Positions 25,622 through 33,596 of a stretch of DNA of 64,000 nt are shown here, one piece after another. The first letter of the stretch is position 1. Each line of letters begins with the position of its first letter. The stretch comes from CAJPQU01 sp052170475 (GTDB taxonomy: Bacteria > Bacillota > Negativicutes > Selenomonadales > Selenomonadaceae). The notes beneath the pieces are model-generated. The model was not told the origin of the DNA and made no database searches. It saw only the letters and a list, made by a program, of their open reading frames with translations. The position numbers and the translations under genes are program-made. The stretch covers positions 62,001 to 126,000 of the forward strand of contig JBQNAL010000002.1 of the NCBI GenBank assembly GCA_052170475.1. Direction: 5' to 3'.

Positions 25622-26668
25622 ATGAAGGATCAGGCGACGAGTCTTAGGAATCTCGTACAGGGAAAAACTGAATACGTGGCTGACCGACGCGCGGGGCAGC
25701 GAGCGGTGGATCCCGTTACGCCTGTTTTGGGGTCGAAGAGCATGGAGGCGACGCGGATCGCTCAGGCTGCGCCCGCTCCTGCTGTGATGGCGGCGACCGA
25801 GTATGCGTCAGCCTTCTCCTTACCCAGCGCACCGCCGGTATTTCGCCCGGTGATTCATCGAAGCGGCGGCGCTCGTATCGTTGCTGTCACAAGCGGCAAA
25901 GGCGGAGTGGGAAAGACGAACCTCACGGTGAATCTCGCCATTGCCTTGGCGCGGGAGGGGCAGCGGGTCATCGTCATCGACGCGGATCTCGGGATGGCGA
26001 ATGTCGACGTGGTTCTTGGCAGCGTTTCCAAATACCACTTGATGCATTTATTACAGCCGGATATTTCTTTGGCGGATGTCTTGATTCATGGCCCTTGTGG
26101 TGTAAACTATATATCAGGCGGGTCAGGCATTGAGCGGGCGGTGGAACTTTCTCCGCCGGAGCGCCAGAAGCTCATGGATAAATTGACGGCTTGCGGCGAG
26201 ATGGCGGATATTATTTTAGTCGATACGGGCGCGGGGTTAGGGCAAAGCGTCTTGGATTTTATCTTAGCTGCGGATGAAGTGCTTTTGGTGACGACGCCGG
26301 AGCCGACGGCTTTGACGGATGCTTATGCGGTCATGAAGGCGTATAGCCTCCATGCTGACAATAAAAATTTGCGCATTATCATCAATCGGGTGTATGATGA
26401 AGCGGAGAGCCGTGATGTCTTGACGAAGTTGCAGCGAACGGCGGAACGCTTCCTGCGTATGCCCCTAGATACGGTTGGATCCGTTTATGAGGATCGCAAC
26501 GTGATGCATGCGGTCAAGCGGCAATCGCCTCTTTTGGCGGCGTATCCTGATACGCTGGCCGCTCGCTGTATAGAGGCTATCGCGAAAAATTTGCTGTATG
26601 GCGGCTCCCATGAAGTCGTGTGGGGTTGGCGCGGCTTTTTACAGCGTTTGTTGAAGTTCAAGGACTAA
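25622..26668 (+). CDS. flhG: MinD-like ATPase FlhG (YlxH)
   Basis: FlhG is a MinD/ParA-type ATPase that activates FlhF and limits flagellar number. The deviant Walker A is SGKGGVGKTNL near residue 90, followed by VIDADLGMANVDVVLG and LVDTGAGLGQSVLDF; a C-terminal membrane-targeting helix is plausible. The first 80 residues hold a DQATSLRNLV-type motif at the very N-terminus, resembling the FlhF-activating peptide of FlhG, then a low-complexity stretch. At 348 residues it is longer than usual. It lies just after flhF. Confidence 0.94.
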   Translation: MKDQATSLRNLVQGKTEYVADRRAGQRAVDPVTPVLGSKSMEATRIAQAAPAPAVMAATEYASAFSLPSAPPVFRPVIHRSGGARIVAVTSGKGGVGKTNLTVNLAIALAREGQRVIVIDADLGMANVDVVLGSVSKYHLMHLLQPDISLADVLIHGPCGVNYISGGSGIERAVELSPPERQKLMDKLTACGEMADIILVDTGAGLGQSVLDFILAADEVLLVTTPEPTALTDAYAVMKAYSLHADNKNLRIIINRVYDEAESRDVLTKLQRTAERFLRMPLDTVGSVYEDRNVMHAVKRQSPLLAAYPDTLAARCIEAIAKNLLYGGSHEVVWGWRGFLQRLLKFKD

Positions 26669-26687
26669 TCCATGAGGAGGAAGTACC

Positions 26688-27383
26688 ATGGGGGGCGACA
26701 TTATATCGGCTGGCGCAATCTTGAAGATTGGGCAGCGGATGGCTTTCTTTTCGGATACGAGTGATGAAAGATATACGAGTCGGATCGAAGATCTGTCCGA
26801 TACTGAGATGGTCGTCGCGATGCCTATGGACAGCAAGCGCCGACCGATCATCCCGATGACGGGGCAGCATCTCTATGGGATGGTGCTTGCCAATCAGTCG
26901 CAGTATCGGTTTTTTACGGTCTTTCATAAAAAAGGACTCAACGGCGGGATTCCTTGCTGGTGGATCACCAAGCCGGATAAGCTGGAACGATTACAGAACC
27001 GTGCTTTCGTTCGGGTGCGGGTGAATCTCCCCATTCAGGTGCAAGCGATGGATGCCGAAGGTGGTTTTTTGCCGCCCAAGATGACGCAAGTGATTGATCT
27101 TTCCGGCAGTGGCGTTTCGTTTGTGTTTAATGAGCCCCTGAAGATAGACTCACAGGTCATTTTAGAGGTACGAAATATTCCCGAGATTGGGACGCTGCAG
27201 ATTATGGGGCGGATCATGCGCTGTTCGCCCGTGGAGATGGGTGACGGTACGAGGAAATATCAAATTGGGGCACACATGATGAATTTGACGCGTCCGATGC
27301 GCAATCGTTTGGTTCACTATATCTTTGACGTACAGCGCCAAGAATTGGCTAAGGGCATAGAATTTTCAAGGGGGACGCAATGA
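26688..27383 (+). CDS. PilZ-domain c-di-GMP receptor (YcgR/YpfA-like)
   Basis: 231 residues with an N-terminal YcgR-type beta domain (about 8-95) and a C-terminal PilZ domain. The c-di-GMP-binding residues are visible: RAFVR (the RxxxR switch, about residue 106) and DLSGSGVSF (D-x-S-x-x-G). Such proteins slow or bias the flagellar motor when c-di-GMP is high; that role here is inferred from family and position between flhG and cheB. AGGAGGAAG precedes the ATG, and its end overlaps cheB by ATGA. Confidence 0.9.
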   Translation: MGGDIISAGAILKIGQRMAFFSDTSDERYTSRIEDLSDTEMVVAMPMDSKRRPIIPMTGQHLYGMVLANQSQYRFFTVFHKKGLNGGIPCWWITKPDKLERLQNRAFVRVRVNLPIQVQAMDAEGGFLPPKMTQVIDLSGSGVSFVFNEPLKIDSQVILEVRNIPEIGTLQIMGRIMRCSPVEMGDGTRKYQIGAHMMNLTRPMRNRLVHYIFDVQRQELAKGIEFSRGTQ

Positions 27384-28522
27384 TTCGGGTACTGATTGCC
27401 GATGACTCTGCCTTCATGCGCATGGTCTTATCCGACCTTTTCAAAAAGCAGGCGGATTTTGAAGTCGTCGACACGGCAAAAAACGGTAAGGAAGCCATTG
27501 AGAAGGTCTTAAAGCTCAAGCCAGACCTTTTGACCATGGACATCAATATGCCGATCATGGATGGCTTGCAGGCCTTGGAAGTCATCATGAAGGACTGCCC
27601 GCTTCCTGTGGTGATGTGCAGCAGCTTGACCAAAGAGGGCGCGGATGCCACCATTCAAGCGCTGAGTTTGGGCGCTGTGGATTTTATCAATAAGACGGGA
27701 GGATCGGTGTCGCGCATTGACACCATTGAAGGCGAGATTATCCGTAAGTGTCGGGCGGCAGCCGGGGTTCGGCTGAATCGTCTCCGCACCCCCCCGCGGC
27801 CGTCGTTGCGCACCGAATCCCCGCCGTCTCCCACAAAGCGCGTCACGCTGCCGCCGCTTCGGACGTCGTCTGTACCGCTTTCTAAGACGCCTCTTTATGA
27901 ACGCGCGAAGCTGACGCCTCCTGTGGTGGCGAGTGAAGAAGCGCTTGGGGGTCACAACAAATTGGTCGTGATCGGGACTTCCACCGGAGGACCCAAGGCG
28001 CTGCAAACGGTCATCACCGGACTCCCTAAAAATCTTCCCTGCGGCGTCTTAGTGGTACAGCACATGCCGCCGGGCTTTACGAAGTCTTTGGCCGAGCGTT
28101 TAGATGAAATCTCGCAAATTTCCGTGAAAGAAGCGGAAAATCATGATATGATAGAGAGAGGTCGCGTTTATATCGCACCGGGCAATTATCACATGACGGT
28201 GGTTTCGAGCGCGAAAGGTCGAGAAATCTTGTTGAATCAGGATCCGCCCATCGGGACGCTTCGTCCGGCGGCGGATATCCTGTTTAATTCCGTAGCTCCC
28301 CTTGGCAAGGAGATCGTTTCTGTGATCCTGACGGGGATGGGGGCGGATGGCGCCGCCGGCATGAAAGAGATCAAAGGGCACGGCGGATACGTCATTGCGG
28401 AAGCCGAGGAGACCTGCGTTGTCTACGGGATGCCGAAAGCCGTGATCGAGCAGGGCCTTGCCGACGAGATTCGGGCGCTTCCCGAGATCGCGGGCGCTAT
28501 CGTGAATGCAGTCAAACATTAA
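27380..28522 (+). CDS. cheB: Protein-glutamate methylesterase/deamidase CheB
   Basis: CheB removes methyl groups from chemoreceptors during adaptation. 380 residues: a receiver domain (1-120; ADDSAFMR, phosphoacceptor D54 in LTMDINMPIMDG), a basic Pro-rich linker (about 125-190), and the methylesterase domain with catalytic Ser in GTSTGGPKAL (about 199), His in VVQHMPPGFTKSLAERL, and Asp in ILTGMGADGAAGMKE. Its usual partner methyltransferase CheR is not in the window. Confidence 0.96.
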   Translation: MIRVLIADDSAFMRMVLSDLFKKQADFEVVDTAKNGKEAIEKVLKLKPDLLTMDINMPIMDGLQALEVIMKDCPLPVVMCSSLTKEGADATIQALSLGAVDFINKTGGSVSRIDTIEGEIIRKCRAAAGVRLNRLRTPPRPSLRTESPPSPTKRVTLPPLRTSSVPLSKTPLYERAKLTPPVVASEEALGGHNKLVVIGTSTGGPKALQTVITGLPKNLPCGVLVVQHMPPGFTKSLAERLDEISQISVKEAENHDMIERGRVYIAPGNYHMTVVSSAKGREILLNQDPPIGTLRPAADILFNSVAPLGKEIVSVILTGMGADGAAGMKEIKGHGGYVIAEAEETCVVYGMPKAVIEQGLADEIRALPEIAGAIVNAVKH

Positions 28523-28544
28523 GGAAGAAATAGGGGGAAGGAAA

Positions 28545-30584
28545 ATGGATACGAACCAGTACATGGAAATGTTTTTGGAGGAATCCCGTGAACATTTGGA
28601 TTCGCTGGATGATGGCTTGATGACCCTCGAAAAGGATCCCAGCGAGCTTTCCATTCTGAACGACATCTTCCGTAACGCGCACACACTGAAAGGCATGTCG
28701 GCGACCATGGGCTATACGAAAATTGCCGAGTTGACGCACGATATGGAAAATATCCTTGATGCGTTGCGAAAAGAAGAGATGGAAGTCACGGAAGATATTG
28801 TGGACACGCTCTTAAAGTGCGGCGATTCCCTCCGTCAGATGGTGGAGAGTATCGGTGAGGGCGGCACGGAAGACGTAGTGGACATCAGCGAGGTGGCAGG
28901 GAAACTTAGCGCCCTTCTCCGTGGCGAAACAGCGGCCGCCGCAGCGCCAGCGGCAGCGGCGGCACCTGTGCAGGAGCCTGGTCTTGACTACTCGGACACG
29001 GATAAAGATGTGATCAATAAAGCCAAAGACAGCGGCCTTCAGGCGTTCCATGTGAAAGTGACGCTCACGGAGAGCTGCATTTTGAAGTCGGCGCGTTCCT
29101 ACATGGTGATGAATACCCTCGATCAGATGGGAGATGTCGTGAAATCGGTACCGCCCACCGAGGATTTGGAGCAGGAAAAATTTGAACATTCCTTTGATGT
29201 GGTGGTGGTGACGGACGCTGAAGCCAAGGCGGTGGAAGAAGCCTTGATGGGCATTTCCGAAGTGGAAAAGGTTGAAGTGATGGACGTGGGGAAAGAAATC
29301 GCTGCGGTAGCCGCTCCGCCAGATCCCCCCGCGTCTACCTCCGCTGCGAATGTACCTGTTCCGGCGGCACCTAAAGCCGTGGAACCGGTGGACAAAAAGC
29401 CCAAGGCGCCCGCTGTGGCGGAAAAGAAGCTCAAGAGCGGACAGTCGGTGCGCGTGGATATTGAAAAATTAGATACCCTCCTCAATTTGGTGGGAGAATT
29501 GGTCATCAATAAAGTGCGCTTAGGCCAGATTGGCACGACCCATCGCCTGACAGAATTGACGGAAACCTTAGAACAGATGGATCGGGTGACGACGGATCTT
29601 CAGACGGTGGTCATGAAGGTGCGCATGGTTCCTGTGGGGCAGGTCTTCAATCGGTTCCCGCGCATGGTACGGGATTTGGCGAAGGAATTGGATAAGGAGA
29701 TCAACCTCACCATCGAGGGTGAAGAAACGGAACTTGATCGCACGGTCATCGATGAGATCGGTGATCCCTTGATGCACCTTCTTCGAAATTCGCTTGATCA
29801 CGGTGTGGAACATCCCAGTGATCGGGAGGCAAAAGGAAAGCCCCGGACGGGTGAGGTGGGTTTGATTGCCCGCCATGAAGGCAATAATGTCGTCATTATG
29901 GTCACGGACGATGGGAGCGGAATCAATGCTGACGTCATTCGCCGCAAAGCGGTGGAAAAGGGTGTCATTTCCCAAGACGAAGCGGATAACCTGAACGACG
30001 CCGACGCGGTTCGCCTGATCTTCCTTCCCGGCTTTTCCACAGCGGAGAAGATCACGGACGTTTCCGGGCGAGGCGTCGGCATGGACGTCGTCAGGAGCAA
30101 AATCGAATCCTTGGGCGGCCATGTGGATGTGGAAACGAAGATCGACGAGGGCAGTGTCTTTAAGATTAAGCTGCCTTTGACCTTGGCGATCATTCAGGCA
30201 CTCTTGGTCAAAGTGGCGAAAGAGATGTACGCCATTCCTTTGGGTTCTATCGATCGCACCATCAACATCACGCAGGAAGATATAAAGACAGTTCAAAATA
30301 AAGAAGTGATTGTGCTGCGGGGGCAGATCATCCCCATCATTCGCTTGGGGGATGTACTCAATGTGCCGCGCGAAGACGGCGAGGAAAACGACGATATTTT
30401 CGTCGTCGTCGTGCATATCGGAGAACGCAAGGCCGGTATTGTGGTAGATAACCTCATCGGTCAGCAGGAAATCGTCATTAAGACGCTGGGCAAATTGCTC
30501 GCCGGCCTCAAGGTCATTTCCGGGGCGACGGTTTTAGGCGACGGTCGCGTGGCGCTGATCCTTGATGTCAGCGCCCTGATGTAA
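28545..30584 (+). CDS. cheA: Chemotaxis histidine kinase CheA
   Basis: CheA phosphorylates CheY and CheB in response to receptors. 679 residues: HPt domain with phosphorylated H46 in FRNAHTLKGMSATMGY, a P2-type CheY-binding region (about 160-260) flanked by Ala/Pro linkers, dimerisation helices (LLNLVGELVINKVRLG), the ATPase domain (HLLRNSLDHGVEHP, VTDDGSGIN, GRGVGMDVVRSKIESLGG), and a CheW-like C-terminus. The start is the ATG at 28545 after GGGGGAAGG; an in-frame ATG at 28506 lies within cheB. Confidence 0.97.
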   Translation: MDTNQYMEMFLEESREHLDSLDDGLMTLEKDPSELSILNDIFRNAHTLKGMSATMGYTKIAELTHDMENILDALRKEEMEVTEDIVDTLLKCGDSLRQMVESIGEGGTEDVVDISEVAGKLSALLRGETAAAAAPAAAAAPVQEPGLDYSDTDKDVINKAKDSGLQAFHVKVTLTESCILKSARSYMVMNTLDQMGDVVKSVPPTEDLEQEKFEHSFDVVVVTDAEAKAVEEALMGISEVEKVEVMDVGKEIAAVAAPPDPPASTSAANVPVPAAPKAVEPVDKKPKAPAVAEKKLKSGQSVRVDIEKLDTLLNLVGELVINKVRLGQIGTTHRLTELTETLEQMDRVTTDLQTVVMKVRMVPVGQVFNRFPRMVRDLAKELDKEINLTIEGEETELDRTVIDEIGDPLMHLLRNSLDHGVEHPSDREAKGKPRTGEVGLIARHEGNNVVIMVTDDGSGINADVIRRKAVEKGVISQDEADNLNDADAVRLIFLPGFSTAEKITDVSGRGVGMDVVRSKIESLGGHVDVETKIDEGSVFKIKLPLTLAIIQALLVKVAKEMYAIPLGSIDRTINITQEDIKTVQNKEVIVLRGQIIPIIRLGDVLNVPREDGEENDDIFVVVVHIGERKAGIVVDNLIGQQEIVIKTLGKLLAGLKVISGATVLGDGRVALILDVSALM

Positions 30585-30602
30585 GAGAAGGGAGACCTGA
30601 AA

Positions 30603-31067
30603 ATGGACAACACAGAAATGAAGGGACCTATGGACGGCGAGGTTCAGGTCGTTGCGTTTAAGCTCCGGGATGAAGAGTACGGCTTTGATATTCTCAATGT
30701 CAAAGAAATCAAAGGGTTGACCGATATTGCGCGGGTGCCCTTCGCGTCCGACTTCATCAAGGGAGTGATCAATCTGCGCGGCAGTGTGCTTCCGGTCATT
30801 GACTTAAAGCGCCGCTTGGCGCTCATGGATACGCCCTATACTTCAGATACGCGGATCGTCATTGTGAAAAGCGATGAAATCGAAGTGGGGATGATCGTTG
30901 ATGCGGTGACGGAGGTCATCACCCTGAAGAAAGACCATATCGACGAAGTGAAAGCGGTGAGCAACGAGCGCTCTCATTTCATTCGGGGCATTGGCAAGAT
31001 GAACGACCGCCTCATCATCATGCTGAATTTAGAAGAGATCATCGGCGTCATTGATGAAGTGAAATAA
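30603..31067 (+). CDS. cheW: Chemotaxis coupling protein CheW
   Basis: CheW links chemoreceptors to CheA. 154 residues, one CheW domain: VVAFKLRDEEYGFDILNVKEIKG, IKGVINLRGSVLPVIDLKRRL, and the C-terminal FIRGIGKMNDRLIIMLNLEEI. AAGGGAGACC precedes the ATG. It follows cheA by 18 bases and precedes cheC. Confidence 0.96.
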   Translation: MDNTEMKGPMDGEVQVVAFKLRDEEYGFDILNVKEIKGLTDIARVPFASDFIKGVINLRGSVLPVIDLKRRLALMDTPYTSDTRIVIVKSDEIEVGMIVDAVTEVITLKKDHIDEVKAVSNERSHFIRGIGKMNDRLIIMLNLEEIIGVIDEVK

Positions 31068-31087
31068 GGGTAAGGGGAGGACAGACT

Positions 31088-31705
31088 ATGTCGGATGATA
31101 TATTAGAGCTGACACCGGTACAGATGGACGCTTTGCGTGAGATCGGCAACGTCGGCGCCGGCAACTCGGCGACGGCCTTGTCTCAAATCATCAATCACCG
31201 CATTGACATGAATGTACCGCAGGTGTCCATCGTTCCCTTGGGCGATGTGCCGGATTTGGTGGGTGGCCCCGATGTCATGGTTGTCGGGGTGTTTTTGCGG
31301 GTTTACGGATCGGCGCCGGGGAATATTTTGTTCCTTTTGCCAGCGGAAAGTGCCTTCTATCTCGTCGATATGCTCATGGGCAAGAAACATGGGGAGACGC
31401 AGAACTTAGACTTTATGGATGAATCGGCCTTGATGGAGATTGGAAATATCTTGGCCGGGGCGTACCTGAATGCGCTCTTTAATCTGACCAAGCTGTCCCT
31501 GTTGCCGTCCATCCCAGCGTTGGCGGTGGATATGGCGGGCGCTATTTTGAGTGTTGTCTTGATTCAGTTGGGACAGATGGGGGATCACGCGCTGGTGATC
31601 GAGACGGAGTTTACTACCGATCAGGAAGGGATCAAGGGGCATTTCTTCCTCGTGCCAGACCCGGGGTCGCTGGATACAATCTTGACAGCGGTGGGAGTGG
31701 GTTGA
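31088..31705 (+). CDS. cheC: CheY-P phosphatase CheC
   Basis: CheC dephosphorylates CheY-P and works with CheD in adaptation. 205 residues with both phosphatase helices: DALREIGNVGAGNSATAL near residue 13 and ESALMEIGNILAGAYLNAL near 112, each with the catalytic E..N pair. It lacks the FliN domain of FliY, so the window encodes two distinct CheY-P phosphatases. AGGGGAGGAC precedes the ATG; cheD begins one base after its stop. Confidence 0.94.
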   Translation: MSDDILELTPVQMDALREIGNVGAGNSATALSQIINHRIDMNVPQVSIVPLGDVPDLVGGPDVMVVGVFLRVYGSAPGNILFLLPAESAFYLVDMLMGKKHGETQNLDFMDESALMEIGNILAGAYLNALFNLTKLSLLPSIPALAVDMAGAILSVVLIQLGQMGDHALVIETEFTTDQEGIKGHFFLVPDPGSLDTILTAVGVG

Positions 31706-31706
31706 C

Positions 31707-32192
31707 ATGGCGGAACTGATTAAGGTCGGCATGGCCGACTATAAAGTAGGCCGGGCGCCCGCAACCATCATTAGTTACGGGTTAGGCTCGTGCATTGGGG
31801 TTTCTCTCTACGATCCCCAAGCCAAAGTGGGCGGGCTTTTGCATATTATGCTGCCCGATAGCACCCAATCGCGTTCAAGTGAAAACCCGGCGAAATTTGC
31901 TGATACCGGCGTGCCGCTTCTCTTAAAGGACGTATTGGCCTTGGGGGCAAGTCGTTCTCGGTTGGTGGCGAAAATGGCCGGCGGGGCGCAGATGTTTGCT
32001 TTTGCCAAGGCGACGGACATCATGCGCGTGGGCGAACGTAACGCAAACGCAGTGCGGGACCTCCTGAAATCTTTGGGGATTCGCCTCTTGGCAGAGGATA
32101 CGGGCAGTAATTATGGTCGTACCGTGCAGATCAATTTAGAAAACGGCGTCTACACTGTCAAGACAATGGTGAAGGGCGAGAGGGATATCTAA
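31707..32192 (+). CDS. cheD: Chemoreceptor glutamine deamidase CheD
   Basis: CheD deamidates receptor glutamines and binds CheC. 161 residues. The catalytic Cys is in YGLGSCIGVSLYD and the His in GGLLHIMLPDS; the family segment KMAGGAQMF and the C-terminal TGSNYGRTVQINLENG are present. It is packed tightly behind cheC, the usual pairing. Confidence 0.95.
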   Translation: MAELIKVGMADYKVGRAPATIISYGLGSCIGVSLYDPQAKVGGLLHIMLPDSTQSRSSENPAKFADTGVPLLLKDVLALGASRSRLVAKMAGGAQMFAFAKATDIMRVGERNANAVRDLLKSLGIRLLAEDTGSNYGRTVQINLENGVYTVKTMVKGERDI

Positions 32193-32711
32193 GTGTCTGA
32201 GCATGAGCGCAAGGCAGAAGAACAAGAAAAATTTCAGTCGGTAGACGTCACGATGGGCGAGGGGCGTGCCGACAGAATAGCAACGGATAAAGAGCGCTTA
32301 TCCTCAGGACTGTGCAGCGAGGAACAGTTCCCCTTTGCCATTGCTCTTTTGACGGGGGTGGTAGCCGCCTTGATCATCGTGGCGGCGGGGGTTCAGACAG
32401 AGCGTCAATCCTATGTCATCTTAGAGCGTGCGGTGGTGGGCTTTTTGGTTTCCGGGCTTGCCATGTTTTTTGCCTGTCGGTGGCTGCACGACCGAGGGAT
32501 TCCTTTATACGTCAATTCTCATGAGGAAATGCAGCATAGTTGGGTCAGTGCGCCAGAGGTGGAGCATGAGGAAGGCGAACCACTGCCCTTAGAGATAAGC
32601 AATGCGCAGGAAGATGCGTCGGCTTTGACAGACAATGCCTTTATGCCGGAGGAGAGTGAATTTTCGCCATTGGGCGACTCTTTGCCGCACATCGAGCTTC
32701 CAAAGCAGTAA
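32193..32711 (+). CDS. Unknown two-helix membrane protein between cheD and fliA
   Basis: I do not recognise this gene. It encodes 172 residues: a charged cytoplasm-like N-terminus (1-48), two hydrophobic helices (about 50-68 and 78-95) joined by a short loop, then an acidic Glu/Pro/Ser-rich tail of about 70 residues. The start is the GTG at 32193 immediately after the cheD stop, preceded by GAGAGGGATATC. Tight spacing on both sides suggests it is co-translated with the chemotaxis genes. Confidence 0.65.
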   Translation: MSEHERKAEEQEKFQSVDVTMGEGRADRIATDKERLSSGLCSEEQFPFAIALLTGVVAALIIVAAGVQTERQSYVILERAVVGFLVSGLAMFFACRWLHDRGIPLYVNSHEEMQHSWVSAPEVEHEEGEPLPLEISNAQEDASALTDNAFMPEESEFSPLGDSLPHIELPKQ

Positions 32712-32776
32712 GATGGTCTTAAAAGGAAGATGGGGATCGGGTTTATCGTTGGGAGGAAAGGGGGGGAGTCATATCT

Positions 32777-33532
32777 ATGATACATGGGGAATCCGAGCAG
32801 GATATGGCTTCCCTTTGGATTGCGTACAAGGAGCATCACGCGAAGGACGTACGCGATCGCTTGGTGGAACATTACCTTCCTTTAGTGAATATCATCGCCG
32901 GTCGGATCGCCATTAGTCTGCCGTCGCATGTGGATCGGGACGATCTTATCAGCAGCGGCTTTTTTGGTTTGATGGATGCGGTGGAACGGTATGATTACGA
33001 GAGAAAAAATAAATTTGAAACCTATGCGGGAGTTCGCATCCGCGGCGCCATGTTGGATTATTTACGGTCGAAAGATTGGCTGCCGACATCGCTTCGACAA
33101 AAGATCCGTACATACGAAAAGACCCTGAGCCGCTTGGAAGGTGCCTTGGGGCGCAATGCGACGGACGAAGAAATGGCTGAGGCTTTGGGGATTGATGTCG
33201 CAGGATTGCACAAGCTCGTCATGCAGATGAATGCGGCGACCATCATCCCCTTAGATGAGTACGTTCGGGCGGAAACGGCACAAAGTACGATCCCTTCTCC
33301 TTCGGCTGACCTTGAAAAGAGGGAAACACAGGAACTTTTAGCGCAGGCCATCGACAAGCTGCCGGAAAAAGAGAAGCAGGTCGTTTCCCTGTACTATTAT
33401 GAAGAACTTACCATGCGTGAGATCAGCTTGGTGCTACATGTGTCCGAAGCGCGGATATGCCAACTGCACACGAAAGCCATCTTTCGCCTTCGAGGTGCCT
33501 TGGCTCGATCAAAAGCCTGTTTTTTGAGTTGA
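32777..33532 (+). CDS. fliA: RNA polymerase sigma factor for flagellar genes (FliA/SigD)
   Basis: Sigma-28 directs late flagellar genes. 251 residues with region 2 (LVEHYLPLVNIIAGRIAI, DLISSGFFGLMDAVERYD, FETYAGVRIRGAMLDYLRSKDW), region 3 (RKLGRNATDEEMAEALG-type segment) and region 4 (LPEKEKQVVSLYYYEELTMREIS, then the VSEARICQLHTKAI helix-turn-helix). GGGGGGAG precedes the ATG. Its location after cheD matches sigD in B. subtilis. No anti-sigma gene flgM is seen in the window. Confidence 0.96.
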   Translation: MIHGESEQDMASLWIAYKEHHAKDVRDRLVEHYLPLVNIIAGRIAISLPSHVDRDDLISSGFFGLMDAVERYDYERKNKFETYAGVRIRGAMLDYLRSKDWLPTSLRQKIRTYEKTLSRLEGALGRNATDEEMAEALGIDVAGLHKLVMQMNAATIIPLDEYVRAETAQSTIPSPSADLEKRETQELLAQAIDKLPEKEKQVVSLYYYEELTMREISLVLHVSEARICQLHTKAIFRLRGALARSKACFLS

Positions 33533-33596
33533 ACTTATCCCTTACATCTTGGCAAATGCCTTGACGCGTGCATCCATGCAAAGGAGGATACATTAC

